This document shows positions 9,939 to 20,025 of a stretch of DNA of 64,000 nt, piece after piece. The stretch's first letter is position 1; each line of letters begins with the position of its first letter. The stretch lies in NCBI GenBank assembly GCA_947069175.1, contig CAMTDV010000017.1, positions 45,207,137 to 45,271,136 on the forward strand, read 5' to 3'. The translations under genes and the position numbers were made by a program. The DNA comes from Scalesia atractyloides (Eukaryota; Streptophyta; Magnoliopsida; Asterales; Asteraceae). Under the pieces are notes generated by a model. It made no database searches and had not been told where the DNA came from. It saw only the letters and a program-made list of their open reading frames with translations.

Positions 9939-9999
9939 TTTGACAAGAATATGGTGGATACGCCGCTGGTACTTCCTATATATAAGTATTCTTGCCAAA
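9939..9999 (+). other. Arm-core-arm structured motif, repeat 1
   Basis: A 37-bp core (9951-9987) containing GGATACGCCGCTGGTACTTC lies between TTTGACAAGAAT (9939-9950) and ATTCTTGCCAAA (9988-9999), which pair with one mismatch. The core is identical to the reverse complement of 63669-63705 in the gypsy-2 LTR. Confidence 0.8.
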
Positions 10000-10292
10000 G
10001 GATCAGAGGCATTATCAGGCGGTTATGAGAAGTTCCATGTAGAATTTAGTATTGTCTTGATTGAAGTTTGTTTTGTACTCACTGATTTAGCATTTATAGC
10101 ATCTCATCATTTAAAGAAATTGGATTGTGTTCCATTTCTACATAGACTAACCTCTCCATCATAACAAACGAGAGAGGTATTGTCATCATTCAAACATGTA
10201 TACTATCAGAATTAAGACTCAAGTTTTGGTTGTTGTGTTTGTTTTAGAGTCACATAGAACTAATCATAACTTGCGGATAAAGTCAATGAAAA

Positions 10293-10353
10293 TTTGACAA
10301 GAATATGGTGGATACGCCGCTGGTACTTCCTATATATAAGTATTCTTGTCAAA
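10293..10353 (+). other. Arm-core-arm structured motif, repeat 2
   Basis: Same core; the arms TTTGACAAGAAT and ATTCTTGTCAAA are a perfect 12-bp inverted repeat. Confidence 0.8.
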
Positions 10354-10654
10354 GGATCAGAGGCATTATCAGGCGGTTATGAGAAGTTCCATGTAGGATT
10401 TAGTATTGTCTTGGTTGAAATTTGTGTTACATTCACTGATTTAACATTCATATCACATCATCATCTAAAGAAATTGGATTTTGTTCCATTTCTACATAGA
10501 CTAACCTCTCCATCACAACAAACGAGAGAGGTACTGTCATCATTCAAACATGTATACTATCAGAATTAGGACTTAGACATTGGTTGTTGTGTTTGTTTAT
10601 GTTTAGAGTCGTATCGTAGAACCAATCATGACTTACTGATAAAACCAATGAAAA

Positions 10655-10715
10655 TTTGACGAGAATATGGTGGATACGCCACTGGTACTTCCTATATATA
10701 AGTATTCTTGCCAAA
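10655..10715 (+). other. Arm-core-arm structured motif, repeat 3
   Basis: The core has CGCCACTGG in place of CGCCGCTGG. The arm TTTGACGAGAAT pairs with ATTCTTGCCAAA through one G-U and one mismatch. Confidence 0.78.
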
Positions 10716-10964
10716 GGATCAGAGGCATTGTCAGGCGGTTATGAGAAGTTCCATGTAGGATTTAGTAATTTCTTGGCTAAAGTTTGTTTTATACTCACTG
10801 ATCTAGCATCCATATCATCTCATCATTTAAAGAAATTGGATTATGTCACCAATCAAACATGTATACTATCAGAATTAGGACTCAGACATTGGTTGTTGTG
10901 TTTATTTATGTCCTAGAGTCACATCATAGAACCCATCATAACTTACTGATAAAACCAATGAAAA

Positions 10965-11025
10965 TTTGACAAGAATATGGTGGATACGCCACTGGTACTT
11001 CCTATATATAAGTATTCTTGTCAAA
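10965..11025 (+). other. Arm-core-arm structured motif, repeat 4
   Basis: Arms again form a perfect 12-bp inverted repeat. The core reads CGCCACTGG here but CGCCGCTGG in the second internal copy (near 17247), one of the few differences between the two internal regions. Confidence 0.78.
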
Positions 11026-11337
11026 GGATCAGAGGCATTGTCAGGCGGTTATGAGAAGTTCCATGTAGGTTGTAGTATTAGAAGTTTTTGTTTTAGGATA
11101 TAACCTTATCTTTCCAAATATATCAAAACTCTTGCGCATGAAATCATATTTAGTCAATCAACTCTGCTTATCAATATTCTTACCGTAGGCAACAAAAAGC
11201 GATTCCTGTAGCAGGGTACTCAACCCTTACAAGGAACCTTACCGCCACAAACGAAAAAATTTAAACTCTTACTCTTTTTCTAAGTATGTAACTGTCAAAT
11301 TAAACACCATCCTTTTTAGACAAATATGCCACTACTT

Positions 11338-11374
11338 AAATTTCGGGACGAAATTTCTAAAAAGTAGGGGATAC
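11338..11374 (+). promoter_or_regulatory. Palindrome and polypurine tract of TR-GAG copy 1
   Basis: AAATTTCGGGACGAAATTT (11338-11356; 8-bp arms around GGA) is followed by AAAGTAGGGGATAC, the polypurine tract that primes plus-strand synthesis, directly before LTR2. The same palindrome-plus-PPT layout occurs in gypsy-1 (23367-23402) and gypsy-2 (56115-56152). Confidence 0.85.
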
Positions 11375-11556
11375 TGTAACATCCGTCAAAACCGGATTTA
11401 CCAAACCAGCTTTGTTTAATAACCGAACAATCAGTTAAAAATTTCGTTGCGTATTTAATGCTCAAATTAATTTTAAGCGATACATAACTAATAAGTATAT
11501 TGGAATATATAATTTATATTTGAAAATTCATCAAAAATAATGAAATAAAAATATAT

Positions 11557-11642
11557 TGCTGATGCCGGGTTTCGAACCCGGGTCAGCCGGGTTAAGCTCC
11601 AAGTCTTAACTCCCACACGCTCAACCACTCCGCCACTTGTGT
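11557..11642 (-). other. tRNA-like module S (LTR2)
   Basis: Same sequence and layout as 5298-5383: A box, B-box-like motif, perfect T-arm and a T5 run on the minus strand. Confidence 0.7.
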
Positions 11643-12350
11643 TGTTTGTGTTCATATTAAAACAATTAATACATAACATAAATCTCGAATTCAAACTGAC
11701 GCGCCCAAATCGCAGTCGTCGGAAATCCCGGCGATTTCGCCGAGATTGGACGGTTTCTTCTGATTTAACCGAAGCATTAACCTTAACATCGGTTATAACC
11801 GATGTCCAGTCCGCGACTTTGGTCATAACCGCCGGAAAACTTATTGACCGACGAATCAAGACTGAAATCAGACCACATGCATCTCGATTCTTTCTTATAA
11901 AGGCACCCTCTAACCTCTGATAGCCTTTTCGCTCACAATCACACCCATTCTCGACGTAATTTCACTCGCCGGAAACTTTCTGCAACTCGTCGGAAAACCG
12001 AACCCCTTCACCTCTGTGCCTTACTCTAAAAACAGAACACCTAGAGCTCATACCGAAGCCACCCACACTCACTTCAAGCTTCCTGAAGACCCTCTGCCGC
12101 AAGACACACGTCGCCGGAATAACCTGCTGTAATCGGAAACTCGCCGGCGAAACAGGGGATCTCTGTCGATATATCTTGTACCTAATCTCTCTCATTCTTT
12201 TTATTAATCGCATATGTAATTAATCACAACACACTAAAGAACTTGATTAAATCGTCGAACCAGTCGGACATTGGTTCTGGATTAAGCTTAACGAAGAAGA
12301 TGAAGTTTTCAGTAATATATATATATATAATTTAAATCAAGTTATATCTC

Positions 12351-12938
12351 GGGTTAGACACACAGTCCAGCGGTGGACTGTGTGCAAATAAACACACATA
12401 CGTCCCGAGTTCGATTCTTGTCACACGCACACTCGCCTTAATAAAAATGTTCCTTTTTAAAACTGAACCGGATTCACTCGCAAATAGATTTTAAGTTTAA
12501 TGAAAACCGGAATAATAACCAAGATAGACACACAGTCCAGTGGTGGACTGTGTACGCGTTTAAATCATACGTCGCGGGTTCGAGTCCAGACTACCGCACC
12601 GGTTCTAGCAATTATCAAACTTTTTATATAAGGACAGAAATGAATTTATCCAGTTTGTATATAAGTATAATAAAAACCAGATTATTTACCAAGTTAGACA
12701 CACAGTCCAGCGGTGGACTGTGTGCCAAACTAACCCACAGGTCCCGGGTTCGGGACCTGTGGAGAGCACCGAGCGATACATTAAAAATCGTTTTTAAAAT
12801 AAATGATTTTCGGATTAATTCAATTAGTATATAAATATAATTAAAAACAGAAATATTTCGGGTTAGACACGTAGCTCAGTTGGTAGAGCTGCGTGCACGC
12901 GTACGGGAGGTAACCGGTTCGAGTCTCACCCAGCGCAT
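12351..12938 (+). other. tRNA-like modules P1-P4 (LTR2)
   Basis: Four sense modules at 12351-12429, 12522-12597, 12691-12771 and 12862-12938, identical to those in LTR1, each followed by T5 or T6. Confidence 0.67.
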
Positions 12939-13927
12939 ATCACATACACGACCGAACCGGTCAACAAGTCAACAAGTCAACGGTCAAACAAGTCAATGGT
13001 CAACAGTCAAAAATAAACATTTTTTATTACTTTTATTTATTTATTTAAATTAAAAATACTTAAAAATAACATTTTTAAAGTTAGAAAATAGCCTTAAACT
13101 CACAAAAATATATCCAATAATCCTACTAAAATTGATTAATAAAATCCGCTTATAAACCGAACCATTATGTTATTATCTAGGTTAGTTTCACTCGTGGTTA
13201 AATCAAACTTCGTGCGCATTCAACATCATCAACCGAACGCACCCAATGTGAGTGAATCTTACAACTCCCCTTTTTAATTACGCGATTTGGGGTGTGTCAT
13301 GTGTCACTAAAATTAATTCGTTTATTTAAACTCGTGCCATACCATATTATGATTTAAACTTAGAATGTAAATATTGTTTGTAGTTATGAATTACATATTG
13401 TCAAGTTGTATGCAAATCATTCATTAGGCCCATCAGTTCGTAGAACAACGCGTGCCTTAAAACTCATTCATTAGGCCCATCAATTCCTCGTAAGAGACGG
13501 GTTGAGCAACGCGTGCCTCAAAACAATTTATTATTGTATGTGTGTGCATTATCTGATATTAAGTGTTTTGTGAATATGTTTACATCTATATTTACGCATA
13601 TGTGGTTATGCACCTTATTTTATAATCAATTCAATAAACTTGTTCAAATGTTTTCATAGGATTCACTCGCCAACTTTTTGTTGATCCAAAAACCATTTTT
13701 ACACATGATACAGGTGAACAGGATGAAGCAAGGAAAACATAGGAAATGCCTTAGAAGAAAATAATGAAGTCTAGAATGATGTGTATGACATGATGTAATT
13801 ATGATTGTATGTTTCCCTTTAAATTGTAATAATAAATATGAAACGTTATAATAAATGTCATGAGCTTTGATGATAATCCAATCATGCCCCGATCACCTTT
13901 TCCGCTGCGGGTCGGGGTGTGACAGAT

Positions 13928-13940
13928 TGGTATCAGAGCC
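13928..13940 (+). promoter_or_regulatory. PBS of TR-GAG internal copy 2
   Basis: TGGTATCAGAGCC three bases after LTR2. A PBS next to the middle LTR shows that a whole internal region was duplicated. Confidence 0.95.
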
Positions 13941-14709
13941 ATGACTATAGGGATATAGGATAGGTTATTAGACCCTTAGAGCCTATACTATAGTTGACTA
14001 GATTATAATTGTTTATGTGGTTACATGCAAACTTATGATATTTATTTGTTTCATATTTGTTTATACTTACAGTCAAACATACATACTTACATACACATTC
14101 ATCATACATATTTCAATGTTCACATATTCAAATCATCTTCATACTTTCGTTATTCAAATATTTTGTCGCATTTTTTCATTTTTCAAATCTCATCAAAGTG
14201 AGTTCTGCGACGGGCATGTAGTAACTGTAAGGGTACAAGTACCGGTAGTCGGAACGTCCTGTCTAGGTTGGCATTCGTATAAAATCCAATATAACGGACC
14301 AGTTTGCCTACCTGGGGACTAACGATGAGAGTACGAAGGACCTATTAGGCCAAAGCATGCCACACCAAACGTCGTTCGAACTAACCCCACTTTGAGGTGT
14401 CACCGTGTCCACACCTGGACACATTCCGAATATCATACGTTACATATTCTCGATTTTCTTCGGGTTTTAGTGTACGTAACCAGGCTAACACATGCGAACC
14501 ATATGAAAAACCCGGTATTCATGGGGGCTCACATGATTACGAAGGTGAAGTATGGCGGCATGCAATGCCCAATTACGAGCAAAGCCCAAGACATCCTATG
14601 GATGTAGTAGATTTATTATGTTATATTTATTTTATGAATGTTCATTCCTAAATACGACCCATGATCCCAAAAACATCCAACTCATACTCTTGATATGTAT
14701 TCCTTGTAG

Positions 14710-16096
14710 ATGTCTTCTAGCCTCGCTCGTAGGAAGATGAGAGCAGGAAAATCCCGCGAGCGCATGGCTGCCCAAATCGCTCAACAAATGGCTGCCGTAA
14801 TACCCAAAATTGTAGTTCAAGTCCAACAAGCCCTTACCGCTAATCCCGTCAATCAAGAAGATCAAAACATTGTCAATCCTCCCCCAATTACCACCAAATG
14901 CACCTACAAGCATTTCAAATCCTGCGACCCTCCAAAATACGAAGGGACTGAAGGTGTCACCGCTCTCCTCCATTGGTTTGAAGAAATGGAGAACACTTTT
15001 CTAAACTGCGATTGCCCCGATGATCGCAAAGTGCGATATGCTACTGGTCGTTTATTTGGAATAGCACTTACTTGGTGGAATACAGAGAAGGCCAAACGAG
15101 GTGTTGAAGACGCTATGACTTTGACTTGGGAAGAGTTGAAGGAAATCATGACAAAACGGTTTTGCCCAAGGAGCGAAATCAAGAAATTAGAAGATGAGTT
15201 CTATTCGTTGAAGCAAAAGGAAGGCGACCACACCACATACAACAAAAGATTCCTCGAGATAAATCAAATGGTTCCCAACTTGTTCACTCCTCTCTACCGT
15301 TTGATCGAGCATTACATTCGAGGTCTTCCGTCAAAGATTCAGGACTCTGTAATAAGTACCACGCCTGCAACTTTGGAAGCAGCAATGGAGTTAGCTACAG
15401 AGCTCACCGAGAACCGCATCCGGAATAAAGACTTCAAGGAGGAGAAGAAGAAGGATAAAGCATCAACTGAAACTTCAAACTCCACCCAAACCGAATCCCC
15501 TTTTCAACCCATTTTTAAGAGAAAACGAAATGGGCAACTTTTCGCTGTCACCCAACGTAATCAACCAATTTCACAAGCCATACCCATCCAAGCTATCCCA
15601 ATCACTCAAGTAGCACCCAACTCAACTTACCCAAATAAGAAACCATACCTTGGACCTCACCCTCGATGTAACACCTGTTTTTATCACCATCCATCTACCT
15701 TACCTTGTCGACTATGTGCGAATTGTGGACGCTATGGTCATTTGAGCAAGGCTTGCCGCACCTCTCAAAACCAAATCTCCCCCCCTACTCAAAACATGAT
15801 CCAAACCTATCAACAACCCCAATACCCCATGTTCCCATATGTTCGAACTTGTTTCAATTGTGGCGACCCCTACCCACTTTAGAAACACGTGCCCCCGATT
15901 GGTTAACATCATAAACGCCCAAGCTCAAGCAAACCCAGTTAACCAAGCAAATCAAGGAAACCTAATCACTAGGCCACCAGCAAGAGGAAGAGTTTTCAAC
16001 ATTAACGCCAATCCTGTTGAAGATAATGACGGCCCAAACGAAACCACCCAACTAGTCCCCTTCACCAAAAATCAAGATTCAACTGCAACCGTTTAG
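14710..16096 (+). pseudogene. gag: TR-GAG gag, copy 2
   Basis: Second copy of the gag-like ORF, open for 390 codons (14710-15882). It keeps seven C at 15779-15785, so it reads past the point where copy 1 fails, into CFNCGD, the start of the second zinc knuckle. There an extra C (GACCCCT) shifts the frame and a TAG follows at once. The rest of the knuckle and a 60-70-residue tail continue in another frame to 16096. Because the extra C is in both copies it predates the duplication. The truncated protein would retain the capsid-like domain and one complete knuckle, so it might still be partly functional; this is inference. Confidence 0.87.
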
Positions 16097-16130
16097 TTTT
16101 TTTTTATGTTTTTCTTTATGTTATCTCAAG

Positions 16131-17331
16131 TTTTGGTTGTTGTGTTTGTTTTAGAGTCACATAGAACTAATCATAACTTGCGGATAAAGCCAATGAAAAT
16201 TTGACAAGAATATGGTGGATACGCCGCTGGTACTTCCTATATATAAGTATTCTTGCCAAAGGATCAGAGGCATTATCAGGCGGTTATGAGAAGTTCCATG
16301 TAGAATTTAGTATTGTCTTGATTGAAGTTTGTTTTGTACTCACTGATTTAGCATTTATAGCATCTCATCATTTAAAGAAATTGGATTGTGTTCCATTTCT
16401 ACATAGACTAACCTCTCCATCATAACAAACGAGAGAGGTATTGTCATCATTCAAACATGTATACTATCAGAATTAAGACTCAAGTTTTGGTTGTTGTGTT
16501 TGTTTTAGAGTCACATAGAACTAATCATAACTTGCGGATAAAGTCAATGAAAATTTGACAAGAATATGGTGGATACGCCGCTGGTACTTCCTATATATAA
16601 GTATTCTTGTCAAAGGATCAGAGGCATTATCAGGCGGTTATGAGAAGTTCCATGTAGGATTTAGTATTGTCTTGGTTGAAATTTGTGTTACATTCACTGA
16701 TTTAACATTCATATCACATCATCATCTAAAGAAATTGGATTTTGTTCCATTTCTACATAGACTAACCTCTCCATCACAACAAACGAGAGAGGTACTGTCA
16801 TCATTCAAACATGTATACTATCAGAATTAGGACTTAGACATTGGTTGTTGTGTTTGTTTATGTTTAGAGTCGTATCGTAGAACCAATCATGACTTACTGA
16901 TAAAACCAATGAAAATTTGACGAGAATATGGTGGATACGCCACTGGTACTTCCTATATATAAGTATTCTTGCCAAAGGATCAGAGGCATTGTCAGGCGGT
17001 TATGAGAAGTTCCATGTAGGATTTAGTAATTTCTTGGCTAAAGTTTGTTTTATACTCACTGATCTAGCATCCATATCATCTCATCATTTAAAGAAATTGG
17101 ATTATGTCACCAATCAAACATGTATACTATCAGAATTAGGACTCAGACATTGGTTGTTGTGTTTATTTATGTCCTAGAGTCACATCATAGAACCCATCAT
17201 AACTTACTGATAAAACCAATGAAAATTTGACAAGAATATGGTGGATACGCCGCTGGTACTTCCTATATATAAGTATTCTTGTCAAAGGATCAGAGGCATT
17301 GTCAGGCGGTTATGAGAAGTTCCATGTAGGT
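16131..17331 (+). repeat. Four direct repeats after gag (copy 2)
   Basis: Same array as 9870-11070, with arm-core-arm motifs at 16200-16260, 16554-16614, 16916-16976 and 17226-17286. A PPT (17622-17635) preceded by the palindrome follows, then LTR3. Between 17332 and 17600 I see nothing coding. Confidence 0.87.
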
Positions 17332-17817
17332 TGTAGTATTAGAAGTTTTTGTTTTAGGATATAACCTTATCTTTCCAAATATATCAAAACTCTTGCGCAT
17401 GAAATCATATTTAGTCAATCAACTCTGCTTATCAATATTCTTACCGTAGGCAACAAAAAGCGATTCCTGTAGCAGGGTACTCAACCCTTACAAGGAACCT
17501 TACCGCCACAAACGAAAAAATTTAAACTCTTACTCTTTTTCTAAGTATGTAACTGTCAAATTAAACACCATCCTTTTTAGACAAATATGCCACTACTTAA
17601 ATTTCGGGACGAAATTTCTAAAAAGTAGGGGATACTGTAACATCCGTCAAAACCGGATTTACCAAACCAGCTTTGTTTAATAACCGAACAATCAGTTAAA
17701 AATTTCGTTGCGTATTTAATGCTCAAATTAATTTTAAGCGATACATAACTAATAAGTATATTGGAATATATAATTTATATTTGAAAATTCATCAAAAATA
17801 ATGAAATAAAAATATAT

Positions 17818-17903
17818 TGCTGATGCCGGGTTTCGAACCCGGGTCAGCCGGGTTAAGCTCCAAGTCTTAACTCCTACACGCTCAACCACTCCGCCACTTG
17901 TGT
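17818..17903 (-). other. tRNA-like module S (LTR3)
   Basis: Third copy; the A box, B-box-like motif and T-arm are unchanged. One substitution lies in the central hairpin region (CTCCTACAC for CTCCCACAC on the plus strand). Confidence 0.68.
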
Positions 17904-18608
17904 TGTTTGTGTTCATATTAAAACAATTAATACATAACATAAATCTCGAATTCAAACTGACGCGCCCAAATCGCAGTCGTCGGAAATCCCGACGATTTCG
18001 CCGAGATTGGACGGTTTCTTCTGATTTAACCGAAGCATTAACCTTAACATCGGTTATAACCGATGTCCAGTCCGCGACTTTGGTCATAACCGCCGGAAAA
18101 CTTATTGACCGACGAATCAAGACTGAAATCAGACCACATGCATCTCGATTCTTTCTTATAAAGGCACCCTCTAACCTCTGATAGCCTTTTCGCTCACAAT
18201 CACACCCATTCTCGACGTAATTTCACTCGCCGGAAACTTTCTGCAACTCGTCGGAAAACCGAACCCCTTCACCTCTGTGCCTTACTCTAAAAACAGAACA
18301 CCTAGAGCTCATACCGAAGCCACCCACACTCACTTCAAGCTTCCTGAAGACCCTCTGCCGCAAGACACACGTCGCCGGAATAACCTGCTGTAATCGGAAA
18401 CTCGCCGGCGAAACAGGGATCTCTGTCGGTATATCTTATACCTAATCTCTCTCATTCTTTTTATTAATCGCATATGTAATTAATCACAACACACTAAAGA
18501 ACTTGATTAAATCGTTGAACCAGTCGGACATTGGTTCTGGATTAAGCTTAACGAAGAAGATGAAGTTTTCAGTAATACATATATATAATTTAAATCAAGT
18601 TATATCTC

Positions 18609-19195
18609 GGGTTAGACACACAGTCCAGCGGTGGACTGTGTGCAAATAAACACGCATACGTCCCGAGTTCGATTCTTGTCACACGCACACTCGCCTTATA
18701 AAAACGTTCCTTTTTAAAACTGAACCGGATTCACTCGCAAATAGATTTTAAGTTTAATGAAAACCGGAATAATAACCAAGATAGACACACAGTCCAGTGG
18801 TGGACTGTGTGCGCGTTTAAATCATACGTCGCGGGTTCGAGTCCAGACTACCGCACCGGTTCTAGCAATTATCAAACTTTTTATATAAGGACAGAAATGA
18901 ATTTATCCAGTTTGTATATAAGTATAATAAAAACCAGATTATTTACCAAGTTAGACACACAGTCCAGCGGTGGACTGTGTGCCAAACTAACCCACAGGTC
19001 CCGGATTCGAGGACCTGTGGAGAGCACGAGTGATACATTAAAAATCGTTTTTAAAATAAATGATTTTCGGATTAATTCAATTAGTATATAAATATAATTA
19101 AAAACAGAAATATTTCGCGTTAGACACGTAGCTCAGTTGGTAGAGCTGCGTGCACGCGTACGGGAGGTCATCGGTTCGAGTCTCACCCAGCGCAT
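18609..19195 (+). other. tRNA-like modules P1-P4 (LTR3)
   Basis: All four modules are present with several substitutions. The 11-bp hairpins in P1-P3 are intact. The P3 T-arm hairpin has a changed tip (CGGATTCGAGG) but keeps ten flanking pairs. P4 keeps TAGCTCAGTTGG and GGTTCGAGTCTC. Confidence 0.65.
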
Positions 19196-20000
19196 ATCAC
19201 ATACACGACCGAACCGGTCAACAAGTCAACAAGTCAACGGTCAAACAAGTCAATGGTCAACAGTCAAAAATAAACATTTTTTTATTACTTTTATTTATTT
19301 ATTTAAATTAAAAATACTTAAAAATAACATTTTTAAAGTTAGAAAATAGCCTTAAACTCACAAAATATATCCAATAATCCTACTAAAATTGATTAATAAA
19401 ATCCGCTTATAAACCGAACCATTATGTTATTATCTAGGTTAGTTTCACTCGTGGTTAAATCAAACTTCATGCGCATTCAACATCATCAACCGAACGCACC
19501 CAATGTGAGTGAATCTTACAACTCCCCTTTTTAATTACGCGTTTTGGGGTGTGTCATGTGTCAACTAAATTAATTCGTTTATTTAAACTCGTGCCATACC
19601 ATATTATGATTTAAACTTAGAATGTAAATATTGTTTGTAGTTATGAATTACATATTGTCAAGTTGTATGCAAATCATTCATTAGGCCCATCAGTTCGTGG
19701 AACAACGCGTGCCTTAAAACTCATTCATTAGGCCCATCAGTTCCTCGTGAGAGACGGGTTGAGCAACGCGTGCCTCAAAACAATTTATTATTGTATGTGT
19801 GTGCATTATCTGATATTAAGTGTTTTGTGAATATGTTTACATCTATATTTACTCATATATGGTTATGCACCTTATTTTATAATCAATTCAATAAACTTGT
19901 TCAAATGTTTTCATAGGATTCACTCGCCAACTTTTTGTTGATCCAAAAACCATTTTTACACATGATACAGGTGAACAGGATGAAGCAAGGAAAACGTAGG

Positions 20001-20024
20001 AAAAACCATTTTTACACATGATAC
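20001..20024 (+). repeat. 24-bp duplicated junction between LTR3 and gypsy-1 pol
   Basis: A 24-bp stretch including CCATTTTTACACATGATAC at 20001-20024 repeats LTR3 sequence from about 19943-19966, then passes directly into gypsy-1 protease sequence. It marks a rearranged junction where the end of LTR3 and all upstream gypsy-1 gag were lost. Confidence 0.75.
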
Positions 20025-20025
20025 C

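Larger units (their letters stand above)
9870..11070 (+). repeat. Four direct repeats after gag (copy 1)
   Basis: Imperfect tandem units start at about 9870, 10224, 10578 and 10887 (spacing 354, 354, 309), the last one partial. Each contains TTGTTGTGTTTGTTT, then an arm-core-arm element (see separate entries), then GGATCAGAGGCATT and AGGCGGTTATGAGAAGTTCC. The ORFs beginning MTRIWWIRRW are by-products of the core and are not conserved beyond it. The array occupies the place where pol would lie in an autonomous element. Confidence 0.88.
11375..13924 (+). repeat. TR-GAG LTR2 (middle LTR, probable recombinant)
   Basis: 2550 bp. About the first 780 bp agree with LTR3 apart from two bases, including a CCAGCTTTG variant not in LTR1. 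The remainder agrees with LTR1 and differs from LTR3 at some twenty sites. That is the mosaic expected if unequal crossing-over between LTRs made the tandem array. TATA box at 11896-11902. Confidence 0.88.
5116..20000 (+). mobile_element. Tandem TR-GAG-type non-autonomous gypsy retrotransposon array
   Basis: Order: LTR1 (5116-7665), internal 1 (7666-11374), LTR2 (11375-13924), internal 2 (13925-17635), LTR3 (17636-~20000, 3' end lost). Each internal region has a Met-tRNA PBS, a gag-like ORF, an array of direct repeats and a PPT, but no protease, reverse transcriptase, RNase H or integrase. LTR retrotransposons with only gag are known in plants as TR-GAG elements and are thought to move with enzymes from relatives. 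The two internal regions are nearly identical, offset by 6259-6261 bp. The array is inserted in gypsy-1. Confidence 0.88.
17636..20000 (+). repeat. TR-GAG LTR3, 3' truncated
   Basis: Matches the other LTRs up to GGAAAACGTAGG and stops about 185 bp short of the normal end. It carries module S (17818-17903, minus) and modules P1-P4 (18609-18687, 18779-18854, 18948-19027, 19119-19195). Substitutions relative to LTR1 and LTR2 cluster in the 3' two-thirds. Confidence 0.88.

Noticed and set aside
9951..9987. Hammerhead ribozyme in the 37-bp core
   Set aside because: Neither strand has the CTGANGA and GAAA core bases a hammerhead needs. I also could not match it to the twister or pistol consensus from memory.
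9870..11070. CRISPR-like array
   Set aside because: Units are 310-354 bp and homologous throughout; there are no short repeats with unique spacers, and the context is a plant retrotransposon.
11488..11859. Minus-strand ORF of 123 codons in LTR2
   Set aside because: It reads through the antisense tRNA-like module and promoter, is shorter in LTR1, and has no protein motif; a by-product.
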